Below are positions 56,944 through 64,000 of a DNA stretch of 64,000 bases, piece by piece. The notes below the pieces were generated by a model. It was not told the origin of the DNA, made no database searches, and saw only the letters and a program-made list of their open reading frames with translations. Made by a program: the position numbers and the translations under genes. Origin of the DNA: Streptococcus anginosus (GTDB lineage: Bacteria > Bacillota > Bacilli > Lactobacillales > Streptococcaceae); the NCBI RefSeq assembly GCF_900636475.1, contig NZ_LR134283.1:310001-374000 (forward strand), in the 5' to 3' direction. Each line of letters opens with the position of its first letter. The first letter of the stretch is position 1.

Positions 56944-57726
56944 ATGACAGTTTTTACACAACTTTGGAAAGCATTTTCCAATTTACCAGAAGTGACAGCG
57001 ATTGCCTTAGGCGGATCTCGTAGCGGAGAAACTTATGATGAGACTTCGGACTATGATTTATATATTTACTGCACGAGCATTCCAGATGAAGACAGTCGGA
57101 AGTTGATTTTGACCCAATATTGTTCTTATATGGAAATAAGCAATCAATTTTGGGAATTGGAAGACGACTGTACCTTAAATAATGACATTGATATTGATAT
57201 TCTTTATCGGAATATTCGTGATTTTGCGCGAGATATTGAAAATGTCGTCGAAAAGCACCAAGCAGGAAATGGCTACACCACTTGCTTTTGGCACAATTTA
57301 AAAACCTGCAAGATTCTTTATGATGCTAATGGAGAGTTCGGAAAATTGAAAAAACGGTTTGACGTTCCTTTTCCTCCAAAATTAAAAGACAACATCATTT
57401 CACGAAATTTCAGTCTGTTAACCGGGCATTTGCCATCCTATGATACGCAGATTTTAAAAGCGGCAAAACGAAAAGACTTTGTCAGTGTCAATCATCGGGT
57501 AGCAGCCTTTTTAGAATCCTATTTTGACATCATTTTTGCAGTTAATGAATTGACCCACCCCGGCGAGAAGAGAATGATATCATATGCAGCAGCGCATGCG
57601 AACCTTCTTCCTAATCAATTTGAGCAATCTTTAAATACTTTACTAATGAGCATTACTGCTAGCCCTGAAATTCTTGAAAAACAATTAAAAGATATGATTG
57701 CAAATTTAGCAGAAATTTTATCATAA
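56944..57726 (+). CDS. nucleotidyltransferase-fold protein (DUF4037-like)
   Basis: The 260-residue protein has the nucleotidyltransferase motif LGGSRSGETYDETSDYDLYI near residues 22-41, with the expected GS...DYD metal ligands, and a second acidic strand NDIDIDILYR. The C-terminal half (about 140-260) is helical. It resembles kanamycin nucleotidyltransferase-like and DUF4037 proteins; the substrate is unknown and resistance should not be assumed. It has GGAGGAG upstream and stands alone between two terminators. Confidence 0.75.
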   Translation: MTVFTQLWKAFSNLPEVTAIALGGSRSGETYDETSDYDLYIYCTSIPDEDSRKLILTQYCSYMEISNQFWELEDDCTLNNDIDIDILYRNIRDFARDIENVVEKHQAGNGYTTCFWHNLKTCKILYDANGEFGKLKKRFDVPFPPKLKDNIISRNFSLLTGHLPSYDTQILKAAKRKDFVSVNHRVAAFLESYFDIIFAVNELTHPGEKRMISYAAAHANLLPNQFEQSLNTLLMSITASPEILEKQLKDMIANLAEILS

Positions 57727-57756
57727 AATTCTCTGCAAATTGAATTGTTGAGGACT

Positions 57757-57780
57757 AAAAAACGGCTTAAGCCGTTTTTT
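57757..57780. terminator. palindromic terminator
   Basis: AAAAAACGGCTT and AAGCCGTTTTTT are adjacent perfect complements, active in either direction. Confidence 0.8.
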
Positions 57781-57787
57781 AATGCTT

Positions 57788-57816
57788 TTGATTTACAACT
57801 GTAAAAGTGGTATAAT
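57788..57816 (+). promoter_or_regulatory. promoter of the TMEM175-like gene
   Basis: TTGATT (57788-57793), 17 bases, TGG-TATAAT (57811-57816). Confidence 0.7.
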
Positions 57817-57854
57817 GTCACATATTTTAAAGAACTATTTAAAAAGAGAGAAAA

Positions 57855-58432
57855 ATGAATCGTCAAGTAATGGATAAAGAGCGTTTAGGGCTTTTATTGA
57901 TGCGGTGATTGCTATTATTATGACCATTTTGGTATTGAAACTGGAAAAGCCGAGAACCTTTGATTTACAAGGCCTATGGGAGCTCAGAACTAATTTTTTT
58001 GCCTATGGATTGTCCTTTTTCTGGCTCGGTGCCATGTGGGTAAATTTTCACTCTTCATCGCAGGTAGTGGAGAAGATTAGTCAAAAAACAGTCTGGGCTG
58101 CTATAGTCATGCTTTTCTTTTCATCATTTTTCCCTTATATGACAAAATTAGTTGCTTCAAATTTTAACAATGCTACGATGCGAGTATTTTATGGAGTCAT
58201 TGTTCTGTTGATTTCATTCTCAGTCTTTTGGTATTATCACACATTGGTCGAAGTCAATCAAACAGCAGAAATTGAACAATTGAATATCAGTCGTTTGCAT
58301 TGGATGAAGTGGGACATTGCAATTAAAATTTTAGGAATCATTCTTTCGCTGACGATTTTCCCAGCTGCAGAAATTGTTTCAGTGCTTATCACTCTTTGTG
58401 CACTTGTCATTCCAAATCAATTTAGATTATAA
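57855..58432 (+). pseudogene. TMEM175/DUF1211-family channel, frameshifted near the start
   Basis: ATG 57855 with GAGAG upstream reads MNRQVMDKERLG and then meets TGA at 57906 because of a -1 shift at the GGG run 57888-57890. With one more G, the frame joins ERLGAFIDAVIAIIMTILVL, the conserved first helix of TMEM175-type cation channels. The remaining frame is intact to 58432, with hydrophobic helices such as VWAAIVMLFFSSFFPYM and IKILGIILSLTIFPAA. From GTG 57905 the protein would lack the filter start. It may be a real loss, phase variation or a sequencing error. Confidence 0.75.
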
Positions 58433-58582
58433 ATGAAGAGAGTGTTGTTCCAGCTTTTTTCTAATAAGTCCAAAATTTGAAGATGAAGTAGCTGATTATG
58501 AAAAATATTGTTTGTTGGTACTGTATGATATAATAAGTCTTGCAAATTATAACTAGGAATAGTGTGGAAGTTCAAGATAACA

Positions 58583-58921
58583 ATGGAACAAAAGGAAACA
58601 ATTATTGAGCTCTTGGAAAGTAAGTCAATGAAACAACGTGAACTTGCTGAATCTATCTACGGAGAGGAAAATCACACATTGAATATCTTAGATGAATTAA
58701 AAAAACTAGAGACAGAAGAAATTATCATTCGTCATGACGATAGACATACCTATGATTCTTTAACAGATTCTGCTCTTTCTGTTTCACAGACTTCGCAAAG
58801 TACCATGCTTGTGCCTAGACCAACTGTCATGGAAGTTGAACAGTATTTGCAAGGGATAGTTGAAAGCGTTGATACCAAGATTTTTTACATTAAAGAGGGC
58901 AGTATCAAACCTAGAGTATAG
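58583..58921 (+). CDS. unknown protein with winged-helix-like N-terminus
   Basis: The product is 112 residues from ATG 58583, or 119 from GTG 58562, which has AGGA nearby. The first 60 residues look like a winged helix (ETIIELLESKSMKQRELAES, then EENHTLNILDELKKLETEEI), followed by a linker rich in Ser and Thr and a short beta-like C-terminus. It may regulate transcription. No family is recognised. Confidence 0.5.
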   Translation: MEQKETIIELLESKSMKQRELAESIYGEENHTLNILDELKKLETEEIIIRHDDRHTYDSLTDSALSVSQTSQSTMLVPRPTVMEVEQYLQGIVESVDTKIFYIKEGSIKPRV

Positions 58922-59067
58922 CTTGAATGTATAGAAGTGATAGTGAGAAATTGACTGATTCGATTTTCATAGACTCATAGAGGGAGGGATGTTTATTTTC
59001 ATACGAGTAGTGTTTATTGGAATAGAAATGCCCTCCATCTCTTTTAGTTTTACTAGTGCTAAAATTT

Positions 59068-59090
59068 TGTTATAATACATAGTATACAAT
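59068..59090 (+). promoter_or_regulatory. marR promoter with operator half-site
   Basis: TG, T, TATAAT (59068-59076) is an extended -10. ATAGTATACAAT just downstream (59080-59090) repeats the sequence at the left arm of the palindrome before the PTS gene (59634-59644). It is probably bound by the same regulator. Confidence 0.6.
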
Positions 59091-59111
59091 AGAATTGACA
59101 GAAGGTAGCTT

Positions 59112-59561
59112 ATGGGAAATCTGGTTTTACAACATAAAAATATAGGTATCGTTCGAACTTTACATAATCTCGATAAAGTAATTTTTAGACTAATAAATGA
59201 CGAATTAGCTTCTTTGAATGTCAGCCATATCCAAGCGCTCATCTTAATTTTTTTAGCAAATCATCCCAATGAAGAAGTTTTCCAAAAAAATCTAGAAAAA
59301 GAATTTGGATTGAGTAATCCGACAGTGACGGCTTCTGTAAAATCTATGGAAACAAAAGGTTTGGTTAAAAAAATCAAAAGTCAAAAAGATGGTCGGTATT
59401 ATGTTCTTTCCTTGGAAAATAAGGGGAAAGAGTTAGAACCTATGTGTAGTGATATTTATGAAAAAATCGAAACTCAGCTCAAAGGACTGTTGTCTATAGA
59501 ACAGTTTGAACTACTTACTGATTTGAATCAAAAAGTAATGACACTTTCAAATAACAAATGA
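59112..59561 (+). CDS. MarR family regulator
   Basis: The 149-residue protein has the MarR winged helix: LNVSHIQALILIFLANHPNE, EKEFGLSNPTVTASVKSMET, then KGLVKKIKSQKDGRYYVLSL. It probably represses the downstream beta-glucoside PTS/GH1 operon and itself, because both promoters carry the same AGTATAC element. The ligand is unknown. It ends in a terminator 70 bases before the PTS palindrome. Confidence 0.85.
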   Translation: MGNLVLQHKNIGIVRTLHNLDKVIFRLINDELASLNVSHIQALILIFLANHPNEEVFQKNLEKEFGLSNPTVTASVKSMETKGLVKKIKSQKDGRYYVLSLENKGKELEPMCSDIYEKIETQLKGLLSIEQFELLTDLNQKVMTLSNNK

Positions 59562-59563
59562 TG

Positions 59564-59594
59564 AGATATACTATTTTAAGGTATATCTTTTTTT
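59564..59594 (+). terminator. terminator after marR
   Basis: AGATATAC (59564-59571) pairs with GTATATCT (59581-59588), followed by TTTTTT. Confidence 0.65.
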
Positions 59595-59615
59595 AAAATT
59601 TTTTTATGAAAGGGC

Positions 59616-59680
59616 TTTACAAAACAAAATAAATAGTATACAATGTAATTGTAAATGATATATCGTATACTATTTATTTT
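59616..59680 (+). promoter_or_regulatory. PTS promoter with a 16-bp perfect palindromic operator
   Basis: TTTACA (59616-59621), 17 bases, TACAAT (59639-59644) is the likely promoter. Perfect inverted 16-mers at 59626-59641 and 59665-59680, with core AATAGTATAC / GTATACTATT, have a 23-base centre; the left arm overlaps the -10 and spacer. A dimer or tetramer of the MarR protein could bridge them. Confidence 0.8.
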
Positions 59681-59694
59681 TAGAGGTGACTAAA

Positions 59695-61092
59695 ATGGCT
59701 CAAGATTACAAAGAATTTTCTTCAAGAATTATTAATCTAGTGGGTGGTAAAAATAACGTTGCAGATGTATTTCATTGTGCTACTAGACTACGTTTCACTT
59801 TGAAAGATACTTCAAAAGCAGAAGCTAACATTGATGAGATAAAATCTGAAAAAGATGTTTTAGATGTCATTGTGCAAAATGGGCAGTTTCAAGTAGTAAT
59901 CGGCCCTAATGTAAGTAAGGTTTTTGCAGTAGTAAATGAAAATTTAAAACTTGATAAAAATCAAGCTGGCAGTGAACAAGTAGAAGAAGTTGAAAAATCA
60001 ACAATGGATAAATTTTTTGCAGTTGTATCTGGAATTTTTACACCAGTAGTACCAGTATTGATGGCTTCTGGTATGATGGGGGCTGTCATTACTATTGCAA
60101 AATTACTTGGTGTTCCCGAAACGAATAGTACCTTATATTTGTTTAATATTGTTTATGAGGCTGGTTTTTACTTTTTACCATTCTTTATTGCAGCAACATC
60201 GGCAAAGGCGTTCAAAGCTAATCAATTTTTATCAATGCTTGTAGCAGCGATCATGCTGTGGCCAGGGTTCGTTGGTTTTGCAGACAAAGGTATTAAGTCA
60301 CTAGAATTTTTCTCTATCAATGTACAAGCAATTGATTATTCAAAAGCTGTTCTACCTATTATTTTGGGAATTTGGTTGCTCTCTTATCTTGAAAAATTCT
60401 TCAATAAGCTATTACCGGATATCATTCGAGCTTTTATGGCACCATTATTGGTTATGGCCATTATGCTACCAATTCAATTGATTGTCATTGGTCCTCTTGG
60501 TACAAATATTGCTAACGTTCTTGGAACTGGTGTTGTTTGGCTTGGTGACAATTTAGGTTTCTTTGCAGTTGCTCTACTTGCTTTCTTTACACCTGTGATG
60601 ATTGCAACTGGTACACACTCATTCGCTTTCCCCGTTATTGTTGCGACACTAACAACTGTTGGTTATGATCAATTATTGATGCCAAGTATGGTTGCTGAAA
60701 ATTTAGCGATGGCTGGAGCTGCATTTGCAATTGCAATGCTTTCGAAAGATAAGGATAAACGTGCTCAAGGAATCTCTGCCTCATTATCTGCAGTTCTTGG
60801 TATCTCTGAACCAGCAATGTATGGTTTCAACTTACCTTCTAAATATGGATTCTTAGGTTCAATGATTGGTGGTGCAATTGGCGGTTTATTTGCTGGAATA
60901 TTCCAATTTAGAATGTATGCAATCGCTTCATCAAGTGTTGTTGGTATTCCAGCGATGTTTGGTGATAAAGGAGTATTTAATGTAATCATTGGTGTCTTAA
61001 CAATTATTATCTCTTTTGTATCTTCTGCACTTATCACGATTGCACTATCAAAATCAAATATTAAACTTGATAAATTTGGTAAAAGGGGATAA
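59695..61092 (+). CDS. PTS beta-glucoside-type EIIBC
   Basis: The 465-residue permease has an N-terminal EIIB domain with Cys28 in FHCATRLRF and a ten-segment EIIC domain (SGIFTPVVPVLMASGMMGAV, LGISEPAMYGFNLPSKYG). No EIIA is attached or adjacent, so another EIIA must phosphorylate it. AGAGGTG directs ATG 59695. It takes up and phosphorylates a beta-glucoside, cleaved by the next gene, three bases downstream. Confidence 0.9.
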   Translation: MAQDYKEFSSRIINLVGGKNNVADVFHCATRLRFTLKDTSKAEANIDEIKSEKDVLDVIVQNGQFQVVIGPNVSKVFAVVNENLKLDKNQAGSEQVEEVEKSTMDKFFAVVSGIFTPVVPVLMASGMMGAVITIAKLLGVPETNSTLYLFNIVYEAGFYFLPFFIAATSAKAFKANQFLSMLVAAIMLWPGFVGFADKGIKSLEFFSINVQAIDYSKAVLPIILGIWLLSYLEKFFNKLLPDIIRAFMAPLLVMAIMLPIQLIVIGPLGTNIANVLGTGVVWLGDNLGFFAVALLAFFTPVMIATGTHSFAFPVIVATLTTVGYDQLLMPSMVAENLAMAGAAFAIAMLSKDKDKRAQGISASLSAVLGISEPAMYGFNLPSKYGFLGSMIGGAIGGLFAGIFQFRMYAIASSSVVGIPAMFGDKGVFNVIIGVLTIIISFVSSALITIALSKSNIKLDKFGKRG

Positions 61093-61095
61093 CAA

Positions 61096-62466
61096 ATGAA
61101 TAAAAAATTTCTATGGGGAGGTTCCACCTCAGCTTTTCAATTTGAAGGTGGAGGACTACTTGGAAAAAAAGGAAAAAGTATCTATGACATTCGTGAAGAA
61201 AAAACAGGGATTAGATATTCAGAAGCCTCTGATTTTTATCATCACTACAAAGAGGATATTCAATTACTAAAAGAAATGGGATTCAATTCATTTAGAATGT
61301 CCATTGCATGGACTAGGCTCTATCCAACAGGAGTCGAATCGTCTCCAAATGAAGAGGGGATTGCGTTCTATAAGTCAGTTTTCAAAGAACTCAAAAATGC
61401 TGGGATTGAACCAATTGTTACATTATTTCATTGGGATATGCCACAATACTTGGTAGATCATTATAATGGTTTCAAATCTAGAGAGATTGTAGCACATTTT
61501 GAAAGGTATTGTCGTACTTGTTTTGAGGAGTTTGGTCAATATGTCAAATACTGGCTTACACTTAATGAGAACAATCTTAGTTTATTAATCCCAAATATGT
61601 ATCTCAAAGAGAAGGTTGCACCAACAGCTAGTGATTATGAACAAGTAAAATGGGATTGTTATTACCATTCAATGTTATGCCACTTTACAGCTGTAAAACT
61701 GTGCCACGAAATATTACCAGATGCACTTATTGGTAATATGCTAGCAAGTGCTTATGCATATCCGCTTTCTCCTAAACCAGAAGACGTAAAAGCAACATTA
61801 GAGCATAATCAAGCTACGATGTGGGATGATCTTGATTTTATAACCTCTTGCAAGATTGATAATAAATATCGAATGCAGTTAGAGAAAAAGGGAGTTGAAG
61901 TCGCAATTTCGGAAAAAGATATTGAGCTCTTGAAATCTTCTGAATCTAAAATTGACTTTATTTCTTTTAGCTATTATTATTCTCTTTGTATACAGGATGA
62001 AGGCGAAACGAAGGACACAAATGCTGAAACAATGCAAATGCTTTACCAAGGGTACACAAACCCATATTTGGATAAGACCACTTTTGGATGGCAGATTGAT
62101 CCAATCGGATTACGAAATTTTATGAATGATGTTTATTCGCGTTATAAGCTGCCTCTAATGATCGTAGAAAACGGTTGTGGTGTTGAAGATGAAATTTTAA
62201 CTGATGATAAAAAAGTTCATGATGATTATCGTATTGATTACTTGAGAGAGCACATCAGAGAAGTTAAAGCAGCTAGGGATGATGATTTTGTGCCAATCTT
62301 AGGATTCTTACCTTGGGGAGTTATAGATTTATACAGTGCAAGTGGGAATCGAAATAAACGCTATGGTTTTATCTATGTAGATTATGCTGATGGTCTTAAA
62401 CGATATAAGAAAGATAGTTTTACTTGGTATCAGAAAGTGATTGAAAGCAACGGGGAGGTGCTATAA
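61096..62466 (+). CDS. GH1 glycosidase, probable 6-phospho-beta-glucosidase
   Basis: The 456-residue enzyme has the GH1 N-terminus FLWGGSTSAFQFEGG, the acid/base Glu158 in LTLNENN (the usual NEP/NEI is NEN here) and the nucleophile Glu358 in MIVENGCG, with GFLPWGVIDLYSASG. It probably hydrolyses the phosphorylated disaccharide delivered by the PTS. Phospho-specificity is inferred from the operon. Confidence 0.9.
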   Translation: MNKKFLWGGSTSAFQFEGGGLLGKKGKSIYDIREEKTGIRYSEASDFYHHYKEDIQLLKEMGFNSFRMSIAWTRLYPTGVESSPNEEGIAFYKSVFKELKNAGIEPIVTLFHWDMPQYLVDHYNGFKSREIVAHFERYCRTCFEEFGQYVKYWLTLNENNLSLLIPNMYLKEKVAPTASDYEQVKWDCYYHSMLCHFTAVKLCHEILPDALIGNMLASAYAYPLSPKPEDVKATLEHNQATMWDDLDFITSCKIDNKYRMQLEKKGVEVAISEKDIELLKSSESKIDFISFSYYYSLCIQDEGETKDTNAETMQMLYQGYTNPYLDKTTFGWQIDPIGLRNFMNDVYSRYKLPLMIVENGCGVEDEILTDDKKVHDDYRIDYLREHIREVKAARDDDFVPILGFLPWGVIDLYSASGNRNKRYGFIYVDYADGLKRYKKDSFTWYQKVIESNGEVL

Positions 62467-62729
62467 TGCTTCAAATAGTTGAGAATATCTTGAAAGAGGG
62501 TAGAGAATTGGAATATATTTCTATCGCTAAAAAATTTACAAGAGATTTAAGCCAGCTGGGTAGTGTAAATTTTTCTAAAGTTTATCGTAACGATGAGAAA
62601 GTGTATATTGTAACAGATTGGAGTAATTACGACGCAGATGCTGAAATGGAATTATTTTTGAAATATAAAGCAGAAATGAAACCTTTATTTGTGTCTAATG
62701 CTGCAATGCGGTTAATTGAAATAAAATGA
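62466..62729 (+). CDS. small protein of the beta-glucoside operon
   Basis: The 87-residue product starts one base before the end of the GH1 gene, with GGGGAGG upstream. Alternating short helices and strands (IVENILKEGRELEYISIA, KVYIVTDWSNYDADAEM) suggest a ferredoxin-like dimeric alpha-beta barrel of the antibiotic monooxygenase type, but no catalytic residue can be pointed to. It may be a sugar-binding accessory such as a mutarotase-like protein. The function is unknown. Confidence 0.55.
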   Translation: MLQIVENILKEGRELEYISIAKKFTRDLSQLGSVNFSKVYRNDEKVYIVTDWSNYDADAEMELFLKYKAEMKPLFVSNAAMRLIEIK

Positions 62730-62734
62730 TTATT

Positions 62735-62764
62735 AAAGCACTTGGTTTGTAAGTGCTTTTTCTA
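62735..62764 (+). terminator. terminator of the beta-glucoside operon
   Basis: AAAGCACTT (62735-62743) pairs with AAGTGCTTT (62751-62759), followed by TTCT. Confidence 0.75.
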
Positions 62765-62801
62765 TTAACATTAAGAATAAGTAATTGAGAGGAGAGAACC
62801 A

Positions 62802-62894
62802 ATGAAAATTAAATGTATCGTGCTAGACAGAGTAAAAACCACTGATGCCAGAGGCTGTATGAAACGCAAAGAAAACTGTCATAAACTTTGGTAG
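62802..62894 (+). pseudogene. possible remnant ORF of 30 codons
   Basis: ATG 62802 has GGAGAG upstream and runs 30 codons (MKIKCIVLDRVKTTDARG...). The start resembles a HAD hydrolase N-terminus, but the DxD motif is absent. The rest of 62895-62976 is stop-rich, and a strong terminator at 62977 suggests a gene once ended there. Nothing else is seen in 62730-63090 except promoter elements. Confidence 0.3.
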
Positions 62895-62976
62895 CTAGTT
62901 TAAAAGCAGTCAATAAAGACAAATCTAATGATTTTTGTAGAAAGAGAATAGCAGTTGTTCTATATTAAAAGTGGAC

Positions 62977-63006
62977 GATTAGCTGACAAAGCTAATCATT
63001 TTTTCT
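62977..63006 (+). terminator. orphan terminator
   Basis: GATTAGCT (62977-62984) and AGCTAATC (62990-62997) form a perfect stem with loop GACAA, followed by ATTTTTTC. Confidence 0.75.
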
Positions 63007-63014
63007 TTGCTTTG

Positions 63015-63023
63015 TGGTATAAT
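63015..63023 (+). promoter_or_regulatory. extended -10 promoter of the HAD gene
   Basis: TGG followed by TATAAT (63018-63023), 67 bases before the start codon. Confidence 0.5.
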
Positions 63024-63090
63024 AAGATAAATTTAGAATCTGAGTAAAATCATAAAATCTAGCACCTCCCTAGAAAGGAAAACGACAAAA

Positions 63091-63780
63091 TTGCATTACA
63101 AATTTCTACTATTTGACCTTGACCACACCTTGTTAGATTTTGATTTGGCGGAGGATTTGGCTTTGACTGCTTTTCTAAAAGAGCAGGGTGTGGCTGATAT
63201 TCAGGCTTATAAAGACTACTATATTCCTATGAATAAAGCTCTTTGGCGGGACTTGGAACAGGAAAAACTGACCAAATCTGAGCTGATTAACACACGCTTT
63301 TCTCGTCTCTTTAACCACTTTGGTATGGATAAGGACGGTGCCGAGTTGGCTCTCCATTACCAGCAGCATATTGCCCAGCAGGGTCAGACCTATACTGGAG
63401 CTAGTGAGCTCTTGGATATTTTGACAGAGGCAGATTATGAACTTTACGCTGCTACCAATGGTATCGGTTTCATTCAGACTGGTCGACTGGCTCACTCGGA
63501 TATCTCCCCCTATTTTAATCAGATTTTCATCTCTGAGCAACTCCACACGCAAAAACCCGATGCTCTATTTTTTGAAAAAATAGCAGAGCTAATACCAAAT
63601 TTTGACAAAAATCGAACTCTAATGATTGGAGATTCTTTGACAGCAGACATAGCGGGCGGAAACAATGCAGGCATTGATACGGCTTGGTATAACCCTAAAA
63701 GTTTGAGTAATCATACGCAAGCGAAACCGACTTATAATTTTCAGTCCTATCAAGATTTGTTGGATTTGCTGATAAAATAA
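63091..63780 (+). CDS. HAD-superfamily phosphatase, YjjG/YfnB type
   Basis: The 229-residue enzyme has HAD motif I FDLDHTLLDFDLAED, motif II AATNGIGFIQTGRL and motifs III/IV KPDALFFEKI with LMIGDSLTADIAGG and NAGIDTAWYNP. YjjG-like members dephosphorylate nucleoside monophosphates. The start is TTG 63091, with AAAGGAAA at 63074 as a distant ribosome site. Confidence 0.88.
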   Translation: MHYKFLLFDLDHTLLDFDLAEDLALTAFLKEQGVADIQAYKDYYIPMNKALWRDLEQEKLTKSELINTRFSRLFNHFGMDKDGAELALHYQQHIAQQGQTYTGASELLDILTEADYELYAATNGIGFIQTGRLAHSDISPYFNQIFISEQLHTQKPDALFFEKIAELIPNFDKNRTLMIGDSLTADIAGGNNAGIDTAWYNPKSLSNHTQAKPTYNFQSYQDLLDLLIK

Positions 63781-63816
63781 TAAGACAGAGATCATACCAC
63801 CTCTGTCTTATTATTT
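63779..63816. terminator. bidirectional terminator
   Basis: AATAAGACAGAG (63779-63790) and CTCTGTCTTATT (63801-63812) form a perfect 12-bp stem, serving the HAD gene and the convergent gene at the right edge. Confidence 0.8.
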
Positions 63817-63822
63817 TATAGT

Positions 63823-64000
63823 TTATTTTCGTGCTATCCAAGCCATTAGAGTAGAAGCTAGAATGGCTAGAAAATAATGACTACCATGGCTTTAGGAGTG
63901 CCATCTGAAAAAAGAGCGAGGAGCAAGGAAGAAAGGATCCCACTTTCGTATTGGAGAGAGCCAAGGAGAGCGGCTGCTGAACCTGTCATCGAATCCTCTG
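63823..64000 (-). pseudogene. C-terminal part of an MFS drug exporter (Bcr/CflA-like), frameshifted
   Basis: Read leftward, SMTGSAAALLGSLQYESGIL and LALFSDGTPKAMVVI match the last helices of Bcr/CflA-type exporters. The frame then meets TAG, while a neighbouring frame continues LAILASTLMAWIARK to a TAA at 63823-63825. A one-base shift lies near the short T run around 63878. The gene enters from the right edge, so its main part is not visible. Confidence 0.5.

Noticed and set aside
56944..57726. aminoglycoside resistance gene
   Set aside because: The nucleotidyltransferase motif alone does not show drug specificity, and the context is chromosomal housekeeping.
1..64000. tRNA or rRNA genes and insertion sequences
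   Set aside because: No cloverleaf-like or ribosomal sequence and no transposase of a known IS family was seen by eye.

Overview
The window is from a low-GC Firmicute, almost certainly Streptococcus. The right 26 kb has ordinary streptococcal housekeeping order (phosphoglucomutase, ferredoxin-NADP reductase, pepN, fruRKA, DUF1149-degV-dapB-cca-ABC-F, T-box-pheS-GNAT-pheT). A suis-like species fits best, but the species cannot be fixed from the sequence alone.

From about 1264 to 35415 (perhaps to about 37.8 kb) lies most of an integrative and conjugative element (ICE) of the Tn1549-like, serine-recombinase type. Rightward genes encode the mating channel: a virD4 3' part, ssb, Maff2 and TrbL-like membrane proteins, PrgI, VirB4, a CHAP peptidase, DUF4315, DUF4366 and topoisomerase III. 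A 2906-codon ArdC/methylase/SNF2-helicase gene and a second OB-fold gene follow. Leftward mobA and mobC sit beside a nest of inverted repeats that looks like oriT. The right end carries a GntR-ABC cassette, a sigma-like factor and the large serine recombinase. The left edge (1-1263) belongs to a second element, with a TcmP-type methyltransferase and a TnpW-like gene, that interrupts or replaces the 5' part of virD4.

Two defence cassettes have been added to the ICE backbone. One is an AbiEi/AbiEii pair between topB and the helicase gene, whose promoter operator is repeated in mirror image upstream of topB. The other is an AT-rich four-gene unit (DUF4145/HEPN-like, XRE regulator, SIR2, HerA) between the OB-fold gene and the relaxase; SIR2-HerA is a known anti-phage pair, and the two upstream genes look like part of the same operon. 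A 135-codon TnpV-like ORF with its own ribosome binding site lies out of frame inside the helicase gene.

Between the recombinase and phosphoglucomutase (35.4-37.9 kb) is a decaying accessory stretch: an unknown membrane protein, a 464-codon gene with two in-frame stops, and a gene fragment. The chromosome then resumes. Its fructose operon has a CcpA-type site, pheS is under a T-box, and a MarR gene next to a beta-glucoside PTS and GH1 glycosidase shares an operator motif with them. Two genes near the right side (a TMEM175-like channel and an MFS exporter at the edge) are frameshifted.
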